Assembly: GCA_036924285.1 (NCBI GenBank)
Contig: JAYKYS010000001.1
Coordinates: forward strand, 37,695,501-37,759,500
Origin: Asterella californica
Lineage: Eukaryota; Streptophyta; Marchantiopsida; Marchantiales; Aytoniaceae
DNA: 64,000 nucleotides
Direction: 5' to 3'
Part shown: positions 10,481 through 22,796 of the stretch, in pieces
Layout: the number at the start of each line of letters is the position of its first letter
Position numbering within the stretch: position 1 is the stretch's first letter
Program-made: the position numbers and the translations under genes
The notes under the pieces: model-generated
Told to the model about the DNA's origin: nothing
Seen by the model: only the letters and a program-made list of their open reading frames with translations
Databases searched by the model: none

Positions 10481-12060
10481 CTACTTTCCATCGTAGCCAA
10501 CCTCACTTTCAAGGTCTTCTGCATAATCCTCATCCTCAAACTGAAATTCTGTCAAGATATCTGCTAGATCGACCTCCTCATCTCTCTTTTTGAAAATCTT
10601 GGCACGTTTACCTACCACTTGTATCTTCAAGCTCGTTCTATCCAACTCTTGCAGGACGTAAGTTGCGTTGTCATAAATCTTCTTCACCACATACGGACCA
10701 AACCATCTTCTGGAAAACTTCCGGAGTGCACTATGCTGATTGTCTAGACTGTTGTCATAGACTAACACCCAATCACCTTCCTCGATTTCTCTAGGTCTCA
10801 AACGATGTCGTTGATCAAATCTGACCTTGTTCTTCAATCGTGCTTCTCGTAGCCTATCCAAAGCAGTTTGGATATCCTCTAGTCTTCTCTCTAACTGCCT
10901 AATTCGAATCGCAAGAAGCTCTTCTCTAGTCAAATTGTCCTCCCAATGTAACACACTCCATTTCAGAACGTGTTCTTCAATTGGCATGATAGGTTTCTGA
11001 CCTGTGATGAGTTTCACCGGCATGTAACATGTCACCGAGCTGTGCGTCGTTCGATCTGTCCATAACGCAAATGATAAGAGTCGAGGTCACTCGCGCACCC
11101 TTCCGTTGCAAGCCTTCACCAAAGTCTTCACAAAGGGTGGATGACCATGTTCACTCTTGGCATTCCCTTCAGGGTTGTAAGCAGTTGTCAGTGACAACCT
11201 CACCCCACACCTTGCAAAGAATTCACGGGCCTCGTGTGCATCTAACTCTCCCCGATCTGCAATGATCTTTCCCACACATCCATATCGGCAAACAACCTCT
11301 TCCAAGAGAAATCTATATACCCCTTCAGTTGTCTTTGTCCGAAGCGCCCTACCTTCGACTTGATTTGAAAGATCTTCTCTAGCAAGTACCAAGTATCTCA
11401 TCTGCCACAATCCAACCGGCATAATCACCAAGTCTACCACCCACTTGAAATGGATTGCCAGCGGATAAGTTGGATGTAATTCGTCACGATGTCGAATGTT
11501 CGAATACATCTGACATGTCAAACAAGACTCCACAAAAGATACAACATCTCTATACATGTTTTTTCACCAATACCGCTCTTTCATCTTTGTAAAAGTGACC
11601 CAAAATCTCTCGATGTCCAGTCCAAAGACTCTCATGGAACGCCTTGAGTAACTTCTGCTGATCTTCTTTGTTGCAAATCACCCGTAGCGGTACCCCATCT
11701 TTCTGTTTCGGTCGTTTTCAAAGAAACCTATCTTGCAACATAAAGTTGTAGGCCTTCCTTCGAACTCTCCGAAACCTCTCATCCGTCCAACCTATCTGCT
11801 TAACCATCGTACTAAGGTACCTCCCGATATCAAGCAAATCACCATCATACAACCCTTCAACAAATAACTCATCTTCTCTTCATGTTTGTGCAATCGAATA
11901 GAACTCTATACCCACGTCGTCAATGTCTTCTACCATCTCATCCTCCCCATCATATCGAGCTCGAGATAACATATCCGCCATCGGATTATCCTTCCCTACG
12001 ATATGTCTAAACTCCGAGTTCAACGACTTGATATATGCGATCCATCGTTACATCGCAATA
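10481..12060 (-). pseudogene. A1 integrase and end of RNase H, frameshifted
   Basis: Homologous along its length to the A2 integrase (39215-40640). Three blocks are visible: the region before and at the HHCC zinc domain (about 11560-12060, broken by stops), the catalytic core (11087-11557, with DLVIMP, ADRGELDA and YNPEGNAKSE), and the C-terminal part (10481-11035, with WFGPYVVKKIYDNATY and an acidic tail). The core and tail ORFs are in different frames, with a break near 11035-11090. The D, D and E of the active site are present, but no continuous protein can be made. Confidence 0.8.
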
Positions 12061-13808
12061 TCAGGAGGAACAATTCATGATCATCCCTAACAACGGCAAG
12101 CAATCAGTTTCAACCACCACTACTGCTCCAATCAAATACTCTTTCTCAGTTTTCATAGCTGAAACAATATCCCACAGTTCTCTATTCACTTGCGGATAAG
12201 CACGTTGTCGAGCACTTAACACCTTCACTCCGAACCTAACCGCAAACCTGTCTCCATCCTCATCATCCTGTCCGACTGTCCATCCAATTGCAACTGGACT
12301 TGTATCCACAGTAAGAACCACCGGCCTAGCACCCTTGTAATCAATCCTTCCCAGAACTGGAGGAGATGATAGTAAAGACTTCAGCTTCCTTACCGCATCA
12401 GTATGCTCTTCTTCCCATCTGAACTTATGACCCTTACGCAACAACGCATACAACAGATCCGCCACATGCGCATAATGAGGAATCCAAATGTGATAGAATA
12501 CACAAGCACCCAAAAATCTTCTTACTTCTGTCAACGAGTTGCAAACCTCCTTCATCCTTCCAACCTTGTTCGGATCTGGCTTCCGACCAAACGATCCACA
12601 CAAATGACCAACGATCAAAACCTCTCTAACCCCAAATGTAGACTTCGCATCTGACAGCGTAAAATGAACTTCCTCAAGTCGAGATAAGATCTTCTCACAA
12701 TCGACGACGTGATCGATGACGTATCACCGAAACCCCCTCTGATCTAATGCTTCATCCTTCTCATCTTCCACACATCCTTTGATGGGGATGTCATCCAAGA
12801 ACGGCATCGCCTTTTCAAGGATGAAGTCTCTTAAAACTCGATTCATCCCGTTCATCATGTGTGCTACCGAGTTGGTAGCTCCCTGTGGTAAAGTACACAT
12901 CCTAACCAACCCCAAAGGTGTCCTCATTGTCATGAAGCTTCTGCTCTCCTCCGCTAGTTGAAACTGATCATACCCTGAGTAAAGATCTCTCATTGAGTAA
13001 ATCGCTCTTCTTGCAAACGCTTCTGCAAACTCATCCACAATCGGTCCCACCCCAGCATTTCTGATTGTTATTGCGTTCACCGGCTGCATGTCTTGGATGA
13101 ACCGCAGCGACCCATTCTTCTTTGGTACTGTAAACCATCTGCTTGAATACGGTGCAAACGACGGCTCCAAGATCTTCATCCGCATCTTCTCCTTCCGCAA
13201 CTCCACTAGTTTGAGCAAGTGAGCCCGCGATACTGGAATTGGTCTCAAGTTCCATGGCACATGAGGTACCGTGAAGATAACCATCGGGGTAACAACGTAC
13301 GGGTCTACACACCCAATCTCATGTGGCTCAAAAGCAAATGCTTTCCCATGTCGTGAAAGCATCTCCTTGAAGCACATCCTCTCTTCTGGTAGAAGAGACT
13401 CATCAGATCCAATCTTCAGCTCTTCAAGGGTCTTCTCCGTGAACTTATGTCCTATCATTGCAGGATCTCTCAAACTCTTCTCCCTTGAAGCTCGATCCAT
13501 CTGTTGGTTAGTGTCTTCTGACAAAGGACCAGCAACTGGCTTTACATTCTTATCCACGGTCTTGTACTTCGTCTCAACTCGAACCTCAGGTGCACGGAAT
13601 GATTCGATCACCGAATAGACCTCTCTTGAATGAATCTGCATAACCTTATCCATATCCTCCCATCCAATAGACATGATCTCTCGCAAAAGATCCTCCAACC
13701 CATCCTCTTCATAAACACCAGAAATCCATTCATATCCTTCTAGCTTACCCAACTCTTCCATCATCAACTCAACATCATGCAAATGTTTTTGTTCTTTTCT
13801 CCTCAGCT
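12061..13808 (-). pseudogene. A1 reverse transcriptase and RNase H, broken
   Basis: The 352-residue ORF (12724-13782) holds the linker after the protease and RT motifs: LEPSFAPYSSRWFTVPKKNG, RFIQDMQPVN, SGYDQFQL, LPQGATNSVAHMMN and the catalytic FLDD. The second ORF (12061-12618) carries the RT thumb/connection and RNase H (LTVDTSPVAIGW, VETDCLPLLG). They are separated by a break near 12620-12723. RT copies the element RNA and RNase H removes it. Next to A2 the protein is closely similar, so these are sister copies. Confidence 0.85.
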
Positions 13809-13811
13809 CTT

Positions 13812-16236
13812 CTACCTTCTTGTTGATAGCAATCCCACACTCTGAAAACTCAACAAACCCCTTGGAAGCGGTTTCTCCCTCAAACGATCTCGGTTGCGCT
13901 CGTGATGGGACGGTACAGTTAAGAACTGTACCGCTCTCTTCCCGTCTTGACTTTGGATCCTAGCATAAGCAGATCCGTCGTCCAGTACCTTTGTTTCCAT
14001 CCGAGTCGCTATGATGAAAGGTTGACCAAGAATGAGCGGGTATGATGTTGCTTCCTGAACAAAAAAGTTTTGGTCGATAGCAACATCACCTACGCGCACT
14101 CTGATGTCTGGACAAGCTCCATACAAGTCTCCTCTTGTGTTGTTGGCTGCTCTTATGACCCACCCATGCTCTGTGTCGATCGGCCACTTCTTCCTCTTGT
14201 ACAGCTCCTTCGACATGATGTTGATTTCTGATCCATGATCGATCAGAGCAACCACCGGCTCATCCAAGTCTCCGATTCTCACCAACGTCTCCGTTGTAGC
14301 TCGAGCCCAGTGACTGTGGCTGTAATGACTTGAGCTCTGCTTCCCATCCTCCTCTTCATCTTCCTTGTGTCTTCGATCTCTTTCTTCCTCTGGAGAATAA
14401 ACACTGCACTTTACAAGCTCTCTCTCTTCATCCACAGACATCTTAGTATCCAAGACATGCGATAAACCAGTCTTACTCGTAATCTGTCGCTTTTGTTTGA
14501 TGACATCGATGATGACATCATGAAACTCACGCTTAGCAATGTCCAACACTTCCCTCAAGGTAAACTCCATCTTCGCATTCAGATGCGATCTTTCAAGACT
14601 CCCTTCAAGTCTGTTGAAGCCTCGATGTCCGACTGTAGTTTGTATGCAGCCGGCTTACCCTTCTCCTTCTGAAACTCCTTTGCTCTCTCTTTCAATGGAG
14701 AAGGAACATCATCCATCGGTAGATCTTGAGCTCCTGCATCTTGAAGCTCTTGACGAACCTTCTCTCCTCGAGTCTGTCTCTTTGAAGAAGTTCCTTCCCC
14801 TACATCCTCTGAATCTCGCCTTCTTTTCTCTTCCAACAACACTTCGTGTTGGTTCTTGGCGATGTAAGCATGCACCGGTAGAGCTTCTATCGGATCCTCC
14901 CATCCAGTATCCTTCCGGATCGTAGCAGATGTTCTCAGCAACGTCTCACGTGTCATCTTCCCTTTTTGTTTCATGGAGATGGTAGATGACCACAATCCAC
15001 TTGGCTCAACTTGCCTATTAAAACCTCTCTCAGCTTGATCCTCAACTCTTGTGCCATAGGTTCCATCTTCCACCATCGCAACTGCTTGCGCTGAGAGATG
15101 GTCCTCAACCAACTTCTTCATTCCTCTTCTATCAAAGTTGGTCTGAAGAAGTGCACCAATATCCCTCAGTGCTACCTTTCCATCCTTCCAGAAGATCACT
15201 CCTTGCTGTAGAATATCAGTGAACTCCTTGCAATCTCTACGCGGATGATCAGTACCATCACACCAGATACACCGCTGGATCCAGCCTTGCTTCTCAACCG
15301 GTCTTGCTCCGCTTGTAGATCCCTTCTCTTTCAATCTTGTGAGCTTGATCTGCAGATCTCGCATTCCACGCAAAATCTCCTCAAGGTTTGAATCATCCTT
15401 CTTCGAAGATACCATAGGTGCCTGAACAACTGGAATAACTGGAATAACTGGAACAACTGGTATTACCTGTCTAGCAACAGGAATCATTGGTCGAACTACA
15501 GGAACATGTGTTACAGCAGTAGGTGTTGGTGCCAGTCTCCTAACAGGATACCTTCTCTCGTCTCCGCTCTCTCTTGGTAAGCAGACCAACAACTTCTTCA
15601 ACCTTCTTTCAGTTACTGGTCAATCCATCGTCCTCCTCCCGATCTTCCAGAAGTACCTCTAGCTTCTCCTGCAACTTCTCATCTGTAGCCCGAAGAAATA
15701 ACTCTGTCTTGTTGGACTGCAGAGTCAACTTCCCCATCCTAGTCAGCCGTGAAAACTGCTTCTCAAACTCCCTTAGCAACTCAGTAGCTTTTAGACCCTT
15801 CCTTGGTTGCTCAACCGACTCCAAGAATGACTTCTTGATGACTCGATCAGAGTCCTCTAAGAAGTACTCATCCATCAAAGCACGAGCAAACGTCTCCCAA
15901 TCCTTGTTAAAATGCTTCGTTAGCATTTTAACATGATCCCTAATCTCTGGAGCTGCTGCTAACTCAAACGTCTCAATCATCTCATCTTCTGAGACCCGGT
16001 TAAGCTCCATCTCCTTCACATAATGCCTCAGATATCTTGAGACATCTCTCCCATCAAACTGGTCAATCCTGCTGATCACTGTAGCGCCTTTGTTGCCAAA
16101 GCTTTCTTCCGCTTATCAGATTGTTGCTGCCGTAAGAACATAGTGAAGGCTTGGAACGTCGATGCAGTCGCCGGATCCAACTGCACCTTCGGCAATCCAC
16201 CTGAATCACTAGCTCCGTCTCCATCACGTTTCCCGT
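13812..16236 (-). pseudogene. A1 gag-protease (codons after the A2 insertion)
   Basis: Three ORFs follow each other: Gag N-terminus (15609-16236), Gag middle with Val/Pro-rich linker and knuckle CIWCDGTDHPRRDC (14579-15601), and Gag tail with protease (13812-14570). Protease has the motif ALIDHGSEIN. The first four codons are on the far side of A2, with the ATG at 42746-42748. Frames change near 15605 and 14575. At the 3' end the protein runs into unrelated residues where the A2 frame would switch to pol, so a local rearrangement or indel is likely. Confidence 0.85.
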
Positions 16237-16311
16237 TGTCGTGTCGTGGACCGGCTCCTACTTGAAATTCAAACTTCGATGCTTGTCGCTCCAAAGACAC
16301 TCATGAGGAAT

Positions 16312-16782
16312 AAGCTAGGCCCCAGCTTACGGCTTTTTGGCACAATCTCAGATCTCCATTTTCATCGCATAGATGGGTAGAGCTCCTTGTCAGCTTTCCA
16401 CAGGCACTTTGTCTACTTCGTTTGGACACTTAGTGGAAAAGTTACAGGACTCGAAAGATGGAGAAAATAAGCTAGGCCCCAGCTTACGGGTTCTTGGCAC
16501 CACTTCGGATCTTCGTTTTTATCGCACCATTGGATAGAGCTCCTTGTCAGCTTTCCATAGGCACTTCATTTACTTCGTTTGGACGCCTAGTGGAGAAGTT
16601 ATAGGACTCGAAAGATGGAGAAAACAAGCTAGGCCCCAGCTTACGGGCTTTTGACGCAACTTCGGATCTTCGCTTTCATCACATAGATGGGTAGAGCTCG
16701 CTGTCAGCTTTCCATGGGCATCTTGTTTACTTCGTTTGGACATCCAGAGAAGAAGTTATGCGATTCGAAAGAAGGTAAAATC
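16312..16782 (+). repeat. Three 157-bp tandem units in the A2 LTR
   Basis: Units begin AAGCTAGGCC, contain GAGCTCCTTGTCAGCTTTCC and TTCGTTTGGAC, and end with CGAAAGATGGAGAAAA. The period is exactly 157 for three steps, and every A LTR in the window has the array. Repeats in this part of an LTR (U3) often act as enhancers; that is inference here. Confidence 0.85.
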
Positions 16783-18125
16783 AAGCTAGGCCCCTAGTTA
16801 CTTGCTGACTGGGTATTTAGGGCTTCAGGCGTTATATCAAAGACGCAAGGGGTCTGCTTCTTATTATTGAGGGTTGAACTTCGTACGTACAGACTGTTGC
16901 AAGGGGGCTGCTTAAAGGACTTGCTTGTTCCTACGACCTGTCGGTGGATGTTTTGGAGAATTGGGAAGTCCAATACACGCGCGCAAGGTGTCATCGGGTT
17001 CAGATCTGTGCAGGCTACGCACAGGTTAAGACGGTTCTTGAAGAGACGGATCGGGGGTTGTGTTCTGGGAGAAATTGAGACGCAGAGAGCAAAATTGGGG
17101 TTTTCAGTTACCTGTGAAGGAGAGTTGGACCGTTCGGGCCGTTCCGGAGTCCAAACTTGCTGTCCTTGGATCCATCGGGATCAAAACAACGAGTTCTTCA
17201 TGAAATTGAAGACGATACAAAGTTTTATCGGGCGGTTTGAGAGTTGTGAGAGAATTGGCTCGCAGGGACGCGCTTGCGTCAGGTTTTCATCGCCTGCGAC
17301 CTGAGATTGGTTTGTTCTTCGCGATCGGTGAGCCAAGCTCTTTGTTCTTGGTGCCTACGCGATCAAGGAGTGCTCATGTACGCATAGGAGAAGACTGTAA
17401 GTGAATTGGATTGTTGGTTTGGGTGTGGTGAGCAAATTTGAGCCGCAGGGAGCCGATTTACGTCAGTTTTTTGTAGCCTGCGATCAAATTTCTCGAGTAG
17501 TTTTGCAAGGGGAACTCCAAACGGCTTGTTTGGAGTCTTGTTGGGTTCAGGGTAGCCAGATCTACCTACCAGCGAAGACGGATATCAGTTTAGAAGATCC
17601 GTTTGTGCGGTGTGAGCGGTTTTAAGCCGCAGGGAGGAGTTTTTGAAGGTTCGGTCACCTGCGACCGAAAATTGACGATATCTCGACTATCCGGAGTCGG
17701 ATCTGAAGGTTTCTTGGGTCAACGGAGTCAGGGAAGGAGACCCTATCAACATTTGAAGATCGTTTGGCGAAAGGAGAAAGTTCCCAGATAGGTCTTTTTC
17801 GGTTCCTTCGCTACAGGTTTCGTCCTTTTGAGTTCGTTAAGGACTTAGTTGGTTGTGTATGGCTTGTGGTAGCTAGCTTTAGCCAAGAGCTAGTGGTGGA
17901 TGTGGTTTGGACTTGGGTTTGGATCGCATGATACTGTTGTGGCTCTGGTTGTTAGCAAAGAGAAGTTCCTCTTGCTTTGAGCTACGCTTTGGCGATTTCA
18001 GACTAGGGTTGCGTTTCAGGGGTTTGTTTTAGGGCTTCTGAAGTAGGTTACAGACCGCTCTGGTCTTTTCCTCAGTTTTGTGCTGTTTGGAGAAAGAATC
18101 GACAGTGTACATACTTTCAGAGTGG

Positions 18126-18132
18126 TATATAT
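18126..18132 (+). promoter_or_regulatory. Candidate TATA box of the A LTR
   Basis: GTGGTATATATCGCA is kept in all complete A LTRs (also about 42605, and reversed in the A1 LTRs). It lies about 125 bases before the LTR end, which would give a short R/U5. The assignment rests on sequence only. Confidence 0.3.
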
Positions 18133-18255
18133 CGCATCATTCCTTTTCATGGTTGTTCTTCTCTGTCTTGTCTCTGTTTGGCACACAGCATCTCCACAGC
18201 CAGGAACCTCGCATTTTCCTGGACATCCTTCACGCACAAAATATCCGACACGATA

Positions 18256-18331
18256 CGGTGGTGAACTCGACGTGAAGGTCTGGGGTGGAGATTTCTTCTG
18301 TGTGTGAACTTTGAAGAAGAGATTGGCAGTC
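18256..18331 (+). promoter_or_regulatory. A2 leader with candidate primer-binding site
   Basis: The 76-base leader starts CGG, followed by TGGTGAACTCGACGTGA at 18259-18275. The same 17 bases stand in the C1 leader (36017-36033, minus), although there they lie farther from the LTR. That a motif ending in a CCA complement is shared by two families makes it the likely tRNA primer site. I cannot name the tRNA. Confidence 0.55.
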
Positions 18332-20752
18332 ATGAGTGGGGATGGGAAAGGTGATGGAGATGGAGCTAGTGGTTCAAGTGGGTTGCCGAAGGTGCAGTTG
18401 GATCCAGCGACTGCATCGATGTTCCAAGCTTTCACTATGTTCTTACGGCAGCAACAATCTGATGAGCGGAAGGAAGCTTTGGCAACAAAGGCGCTACAAG
18501 CGGTGGTCAGCAGGATTGACCAGTTTGAAGGGAAAGATGTCTCAAGATATTTGAGGCATTATGTGAAGGAGATGGAGCTGAACCGGGTCTCAGAAGATGA
18601 GATGATTGAGACGTTTGAGTTAGCAGCAGCTCCAGAGATTAGGGATCATGTTAAAATGCTAACGAAGCATTTTAACAAGGATTGGGAGACGTTTGCTCGT
18701 GCCTTGATGGATGAGTACTTCTTGGAGGACTCTGATCGAGTCACCAAGAAGTCCTTCTTGGAGTGGGTTGAGCAACCAAGGAAGGGTCTACAAGCTACTG
18801 AGTTGCTCAGGGAGTTTGAGAAGCAGTTTTCACGGCTAACCAGGATGGAGAAGTTGACGTTGCAGTCCAACAAGACAGAGCTATTTCTCCGGGCTGCAGA
18901 TGAGAAGTTGCAGGAGAAGCTAGAGGTACTTCTGGAAGACCGGGAGGAGGACGATGGATTGACTAACAGCTGGAAGAAGGTTGAAGAAGCTGTTGGTCTG
19001 CTCACCAAGAGGGAGCGGAGACGAGAGAAGGTTCATGTTAGGAGACTGGCGCCAATACCTACAGCTGTAACACTTGTTCCTGTAGTCCGACCAGTGGTTC
19101 CTGTTGCTAGACAGGTAGTTCCAGTTGCTCCAGCTGTTCCAGTTGTTCCAGTTGTTCAGGCACCTATGGTACCTCCGAAGAAGGATGATTCAAACTTTGA
19201 GGAGATCATGCGTGGAATGCGAGACTTGCAGATCAAGCTCACCAGATTGGAAGAACAAGGGTCTACAAGCGGAGCGAAACCTGTTGAGAAGCAAGGCTGG
19301 ATCCAGCGGTGTATCTGGTGCGATGGTACCGATCATCCGCGCAGAGATTGCAAGGAGTTCAGTGATACCTTGCAGCAAGGGGTGATCTTCTGGAAGGATG
19401 GGAAGGTAGCGTTGAGGGATACTGGTGCACTTCTTCAGACCAACTTTGGTAGAGGAGGGATGAAGAAGTTGGTTGAGGACCACCTATCAGCACAAGCAGT
19501 CGCCATCGTGGAAGCTAGAACTTATGGCACAAGGGTAGAGGATCAGGCTGAGAGGAGTTTCAACAAGCAAGTTGAGCCAAGTGAGTTGTGGTCATCTGCC
19601 ATCTCCATGAAACAGAAAGGGAAGATGGCACGTGAGACGTTGTAGAGGACAGCTGCTACGATCAGAAAGGATACTGGATGGGAGGATCCGATAGAAGCTC
19701 TATCGGTGCATGCGTACATCGCCAAGAACCAACACGAAGCGTTGTTGGAAGAGAAGAGAAGGCGAGATTCAGAGGATTCAGGAGAAGGGACTTCTTCAAA
19801 GAGACAGACTCGAGGGGAGAAGGTTCGCCAAGAGCTTCGGGATGCAGGAGCTCAAGACTTATCGATGGACGATGCTCCTTCTCCATCGAAGGAGAAATCT
19901 CAGAAGGAGAAGGGTAAGCCGGCTGCATACAAGCTGCAGTCGGATATCGAGGCTTCAACAGACTTGAAGGGAGTCTTGGAAGATCGTATTTTGAATGCGA
20001 AGGTGGAGTTTACCTTGAGAGAAGTGTTAGGCATCGCCAAGCGTGAGTTTCATGATGTCATCATCGATGTCATCAAACAGAAACGACATATTACGGGTGA
20101 GACTAGTTTATCGCATGCTGTGGATACTAGGATGTCTGTGGATGAGGAGAGAGAGCTTGCAAGGTGCAGTGTCTATTCTCCAGAGGAAGAAAGAGATCGA
20201 AGACGCAGGGTGCATTTTGAGGATGAAGAGGAGGATGGGAAGCGGAGCTCAAGTCATTATAGCCACAGTCACTGGGCTCGAGCTACGACGGAGATGTTGG
20301 TGAGGATCGAAGACTTGGATGAGCCGGTGGTTGCTCTGATCGATCATGGATCAGAAATCAACATCATGTCCAAGGAGCTATACAAGAAGAAGAAGTGGCC
20401 GATCGACACAGAGCATGGATGGGTCATAAGAGCAGCCAACAACACGAGAGGAGACTTGTATGGAGCTTGTCCAGACATCAGAGTGCGCGTAGGTGATGTT
20501 GCTATCGAGCAAAACTTCTTTGTTCAGGAAGCTACATCATACCCGCTCATTCTGGGCCAACCTTTCATCATAGCGACCCGGATGGAGACAAAGGTACTGG
20601 ACGACGGATTTGCATATGCTAGGATCCGAAGTCAAGATGGGAAGAGAGCGGTACAGTTCATGATTGTACCGTCCAACCACGAGCGCAACCGAGATCGTTT
20701 GAGAGAGAAGCCGCTTCCAAGGGTGAGTGAAGAGTTCAAGGATTTTCGTTGA
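18332..20752 (+). pseudogene. A2 gag-protease, one nonsense codon
   Basis: The ATG at 18332 is chosen because the A1 gag has its ATG at the same place; the frame is open seven codons further upstream. Gag residues 1-230 are helical and charged (KEMELNRVSEDEMIETFE). A Val/Pro-rich linker follows (about 240-275), then a CX2CX4HX4C knuckle at about 327-340 and a charged region. The retropepsin has ALIDHGSEIN, with the catalytic Asp near residue 671. A TAG at 19643-19645 replaces a Leu codon present in A1, and the frame is open on both sides. The stop TGA is at 20750-20752, where pol continues in the -1 frame. Confidence 0.9.
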
Positions 20753-22796
20753 GTACCACTATAGAGCGGGATTGTGGTGGTGCGCAAGAGAAGGTACTCT
20801 CGCTTGATGGAGATAGTGCCTTTTGTACAGGGTTTGTTGGGTTTTCAGATTGTGGGATTGCTATTTACAGGAGGATAGAAGAGTTGAGAAGAAAAGAACA
20901 AAAACATTTGCGTGGTGTTGAGTTGATGTTGAAAGAGTTGGGTGAGCTAGAAGGGGATGAATGGATTTCTGGTGTTTATGAAGAGGATGGGTTGGAGGAT
21001 CCTTTGCAAGAGATCACGTCTATTGGATGGGAGGATATGGATAAGGTCGTGCAGATTCATTCAAGGGAGGTCTATTCGGTGATCGAATCATTCCGTGCAC
21101 CGGAGGTTCGAGTTGAGACAAGGTACAAGACAGTGGATAGGAAGGTAAAGCCAGTTGCTGGTCCTTTGCCGGAAGACACCAACCAACAGATGGATCGAGC
21201 TTCAAAGGAGAAGAGTTTGAGAGATCCTGTAATGATAGGACACAAGTTCACAGAGAAGACCCTTGAAGAGCTGAAGATTGGATCTGATGAGTCTCTTCTA
21301 CCAGAAGAGAGGATGTGCTTCAAGGAGATGCTTTCAAGACATGGGAAAGCATTTGCTTTTGAGCCACATGAGATTGGGTGTGTAGATCCGTACGTTGTTA
21401 CCCCGATGGTTATCTTCACGGTACCGCATGTGCCATGGAACCTGAGACCAATTCCAGTACCGCGGGCTCACTTGTCCAAACTAGTGGAGTTGCTGAAGGA
21501 GAAGATGCGGATGAAGATCTTGGAGCCGTCGTTTGCACCATATTCAAGCAGATGGTTTACAGTACCAAAGAAGAATGGGTCGCTGCGGTTCATCCAAGAC
21601 ATGCAGCCGGTGAACGCAGTAACAATCAGAAATGCTGGGGTGGGACCGATTGTGGATGAGTTTGCAAAAGCGTTTGCAGGAAGAGCGATTTACTCGATGG
21701 GAGATCTTTACTCAGGGTATGATCAGTTTCAACTAGCGGAGGAGAGCAGAAGCTTCACGACAATGAGGACACCTTTGGGGTTGGTTAGGATGTGTACTTT
21801 ACCACAGGGAGCTACCAACTCGGTAGCACACATGATGAACGGGATGAATCGAGTTCTAAGAGACTTCATTCCTGAAAAGACGATGCCGTTCTTGGATGAC
21901 ATCCCCATTAAAGGATGTGTGGAAGATGAGAAGGATGAAGCATTAGATCAGAGGGGGTGTCGGCGATACGTCACTGATCACATCGCAGACTGTGAGAAGA
22001 TCCTATCTCGACTTGAGGAAGTTCATCTTACCTTGTCAGGTGCGAAGTCTACTTTTGGGGTTAGAGAGGTTTTGATCGTTGGTCATTTGTGTGGATCGTT
22101 TGGTCGGAAGCCAAATCCGAACAAGGTGGATGCGATTGGAAGGATGAAGGAGGTTTGCAACTCGCTGACAGAAGAAGTAAGAAGATTTTTGGGTGCTTGT
22201 GTATTCTACCACATTTGGATTCCTCATTATGCGCATGTGACGGATCCGTTGTATGGATTGTTGCATAAGGGTCATAAGTTCAGATGGGAGGAAGAGCATA
22301 CTGATGCGGTAAGGAAGCTGAAGTCTTTACTATCATCTCCTCCAGTTCTGGGAAGGATTAATTACAAGGGTGCTAGGCCGGTGGTTCTTACTGTGGATAC
22401 AAGTCCAGTTGCAATTGGATGGGCAGTCGGACAGGATGATGAGGATGGAGAAAGGTTTGCGGTTAGGTTCGGAGCGAAGGTGTTAAGTGCTCGACAACGT
22501 GCTTACCCGCAAGTGAAGAGAGAACTGTGGGGTATTGTTTCAGCTATGAAAACTGAGAAAGAGTATTTGATTGGAGCAGTAGTGGTGGTTGAAACTGATT
22601 GCTTGCCGTTGTTAGGGATGATCATGAACTGTTCAACTCTTGATATTGCGATGTTACGATGGATCGCATATATCAAGTCGTTGAACCCGAAGTTTAGACA
22701 TATCGCAGGGAAAGATAATCCGATGGCGGATATATTATCTCGAGCTCGGTATGATGGGGAGGATGAGATGGTAGAAGACATTGACGACGTGGGTAC
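20749..22796 (+). CDS. A2 pol, first part: linker, RT and RNase H (interrupted by B1)
   Basis: Pol is open in the -1 frame relative to gag and overlaps its end, so it was probably made as a Gag-Pol fusion by frameshifting; I see no standard slippery heptamer. After a linker of about 150 residues come the RT motifs: APYSSRWFTVPKKNG, RFIQDMQPVN, YSMGDLYSGYDQFQL, LPQGATNSVAHMMNGMN and the catalytic FLDD (21889-21900). RNase H follows with LTVDTSPVAIGW, KRELWG, VETDCLPLLG and GKDNPMADILSR. At 22796 the B1 element begins, after its GTAC target. The listed frame runs on for 15 codons into the B1 LTR, which is not part of the gene. Confidence 0.92.

Larger units (their letters stand above)
16237..18255 (+). 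repeat. 5' LTR of A2 (2019 bp)
   Basis: Starts TGTCGTGTCGTGGACC and ends CCGACACGATA before the leader. It is the same length as the 3' LTR. Three 157-bp tandem units start at 16312, 16469 and 16626, with a partial fourth at 16783. Confidence 0.95.

Noticed and set aside
16312..16790. 157-bp repeats as a CRISPR or centromeric satellite array
   Set aside because: Only three units, always inside A LTRs, no spacers; they belong to the LTR.
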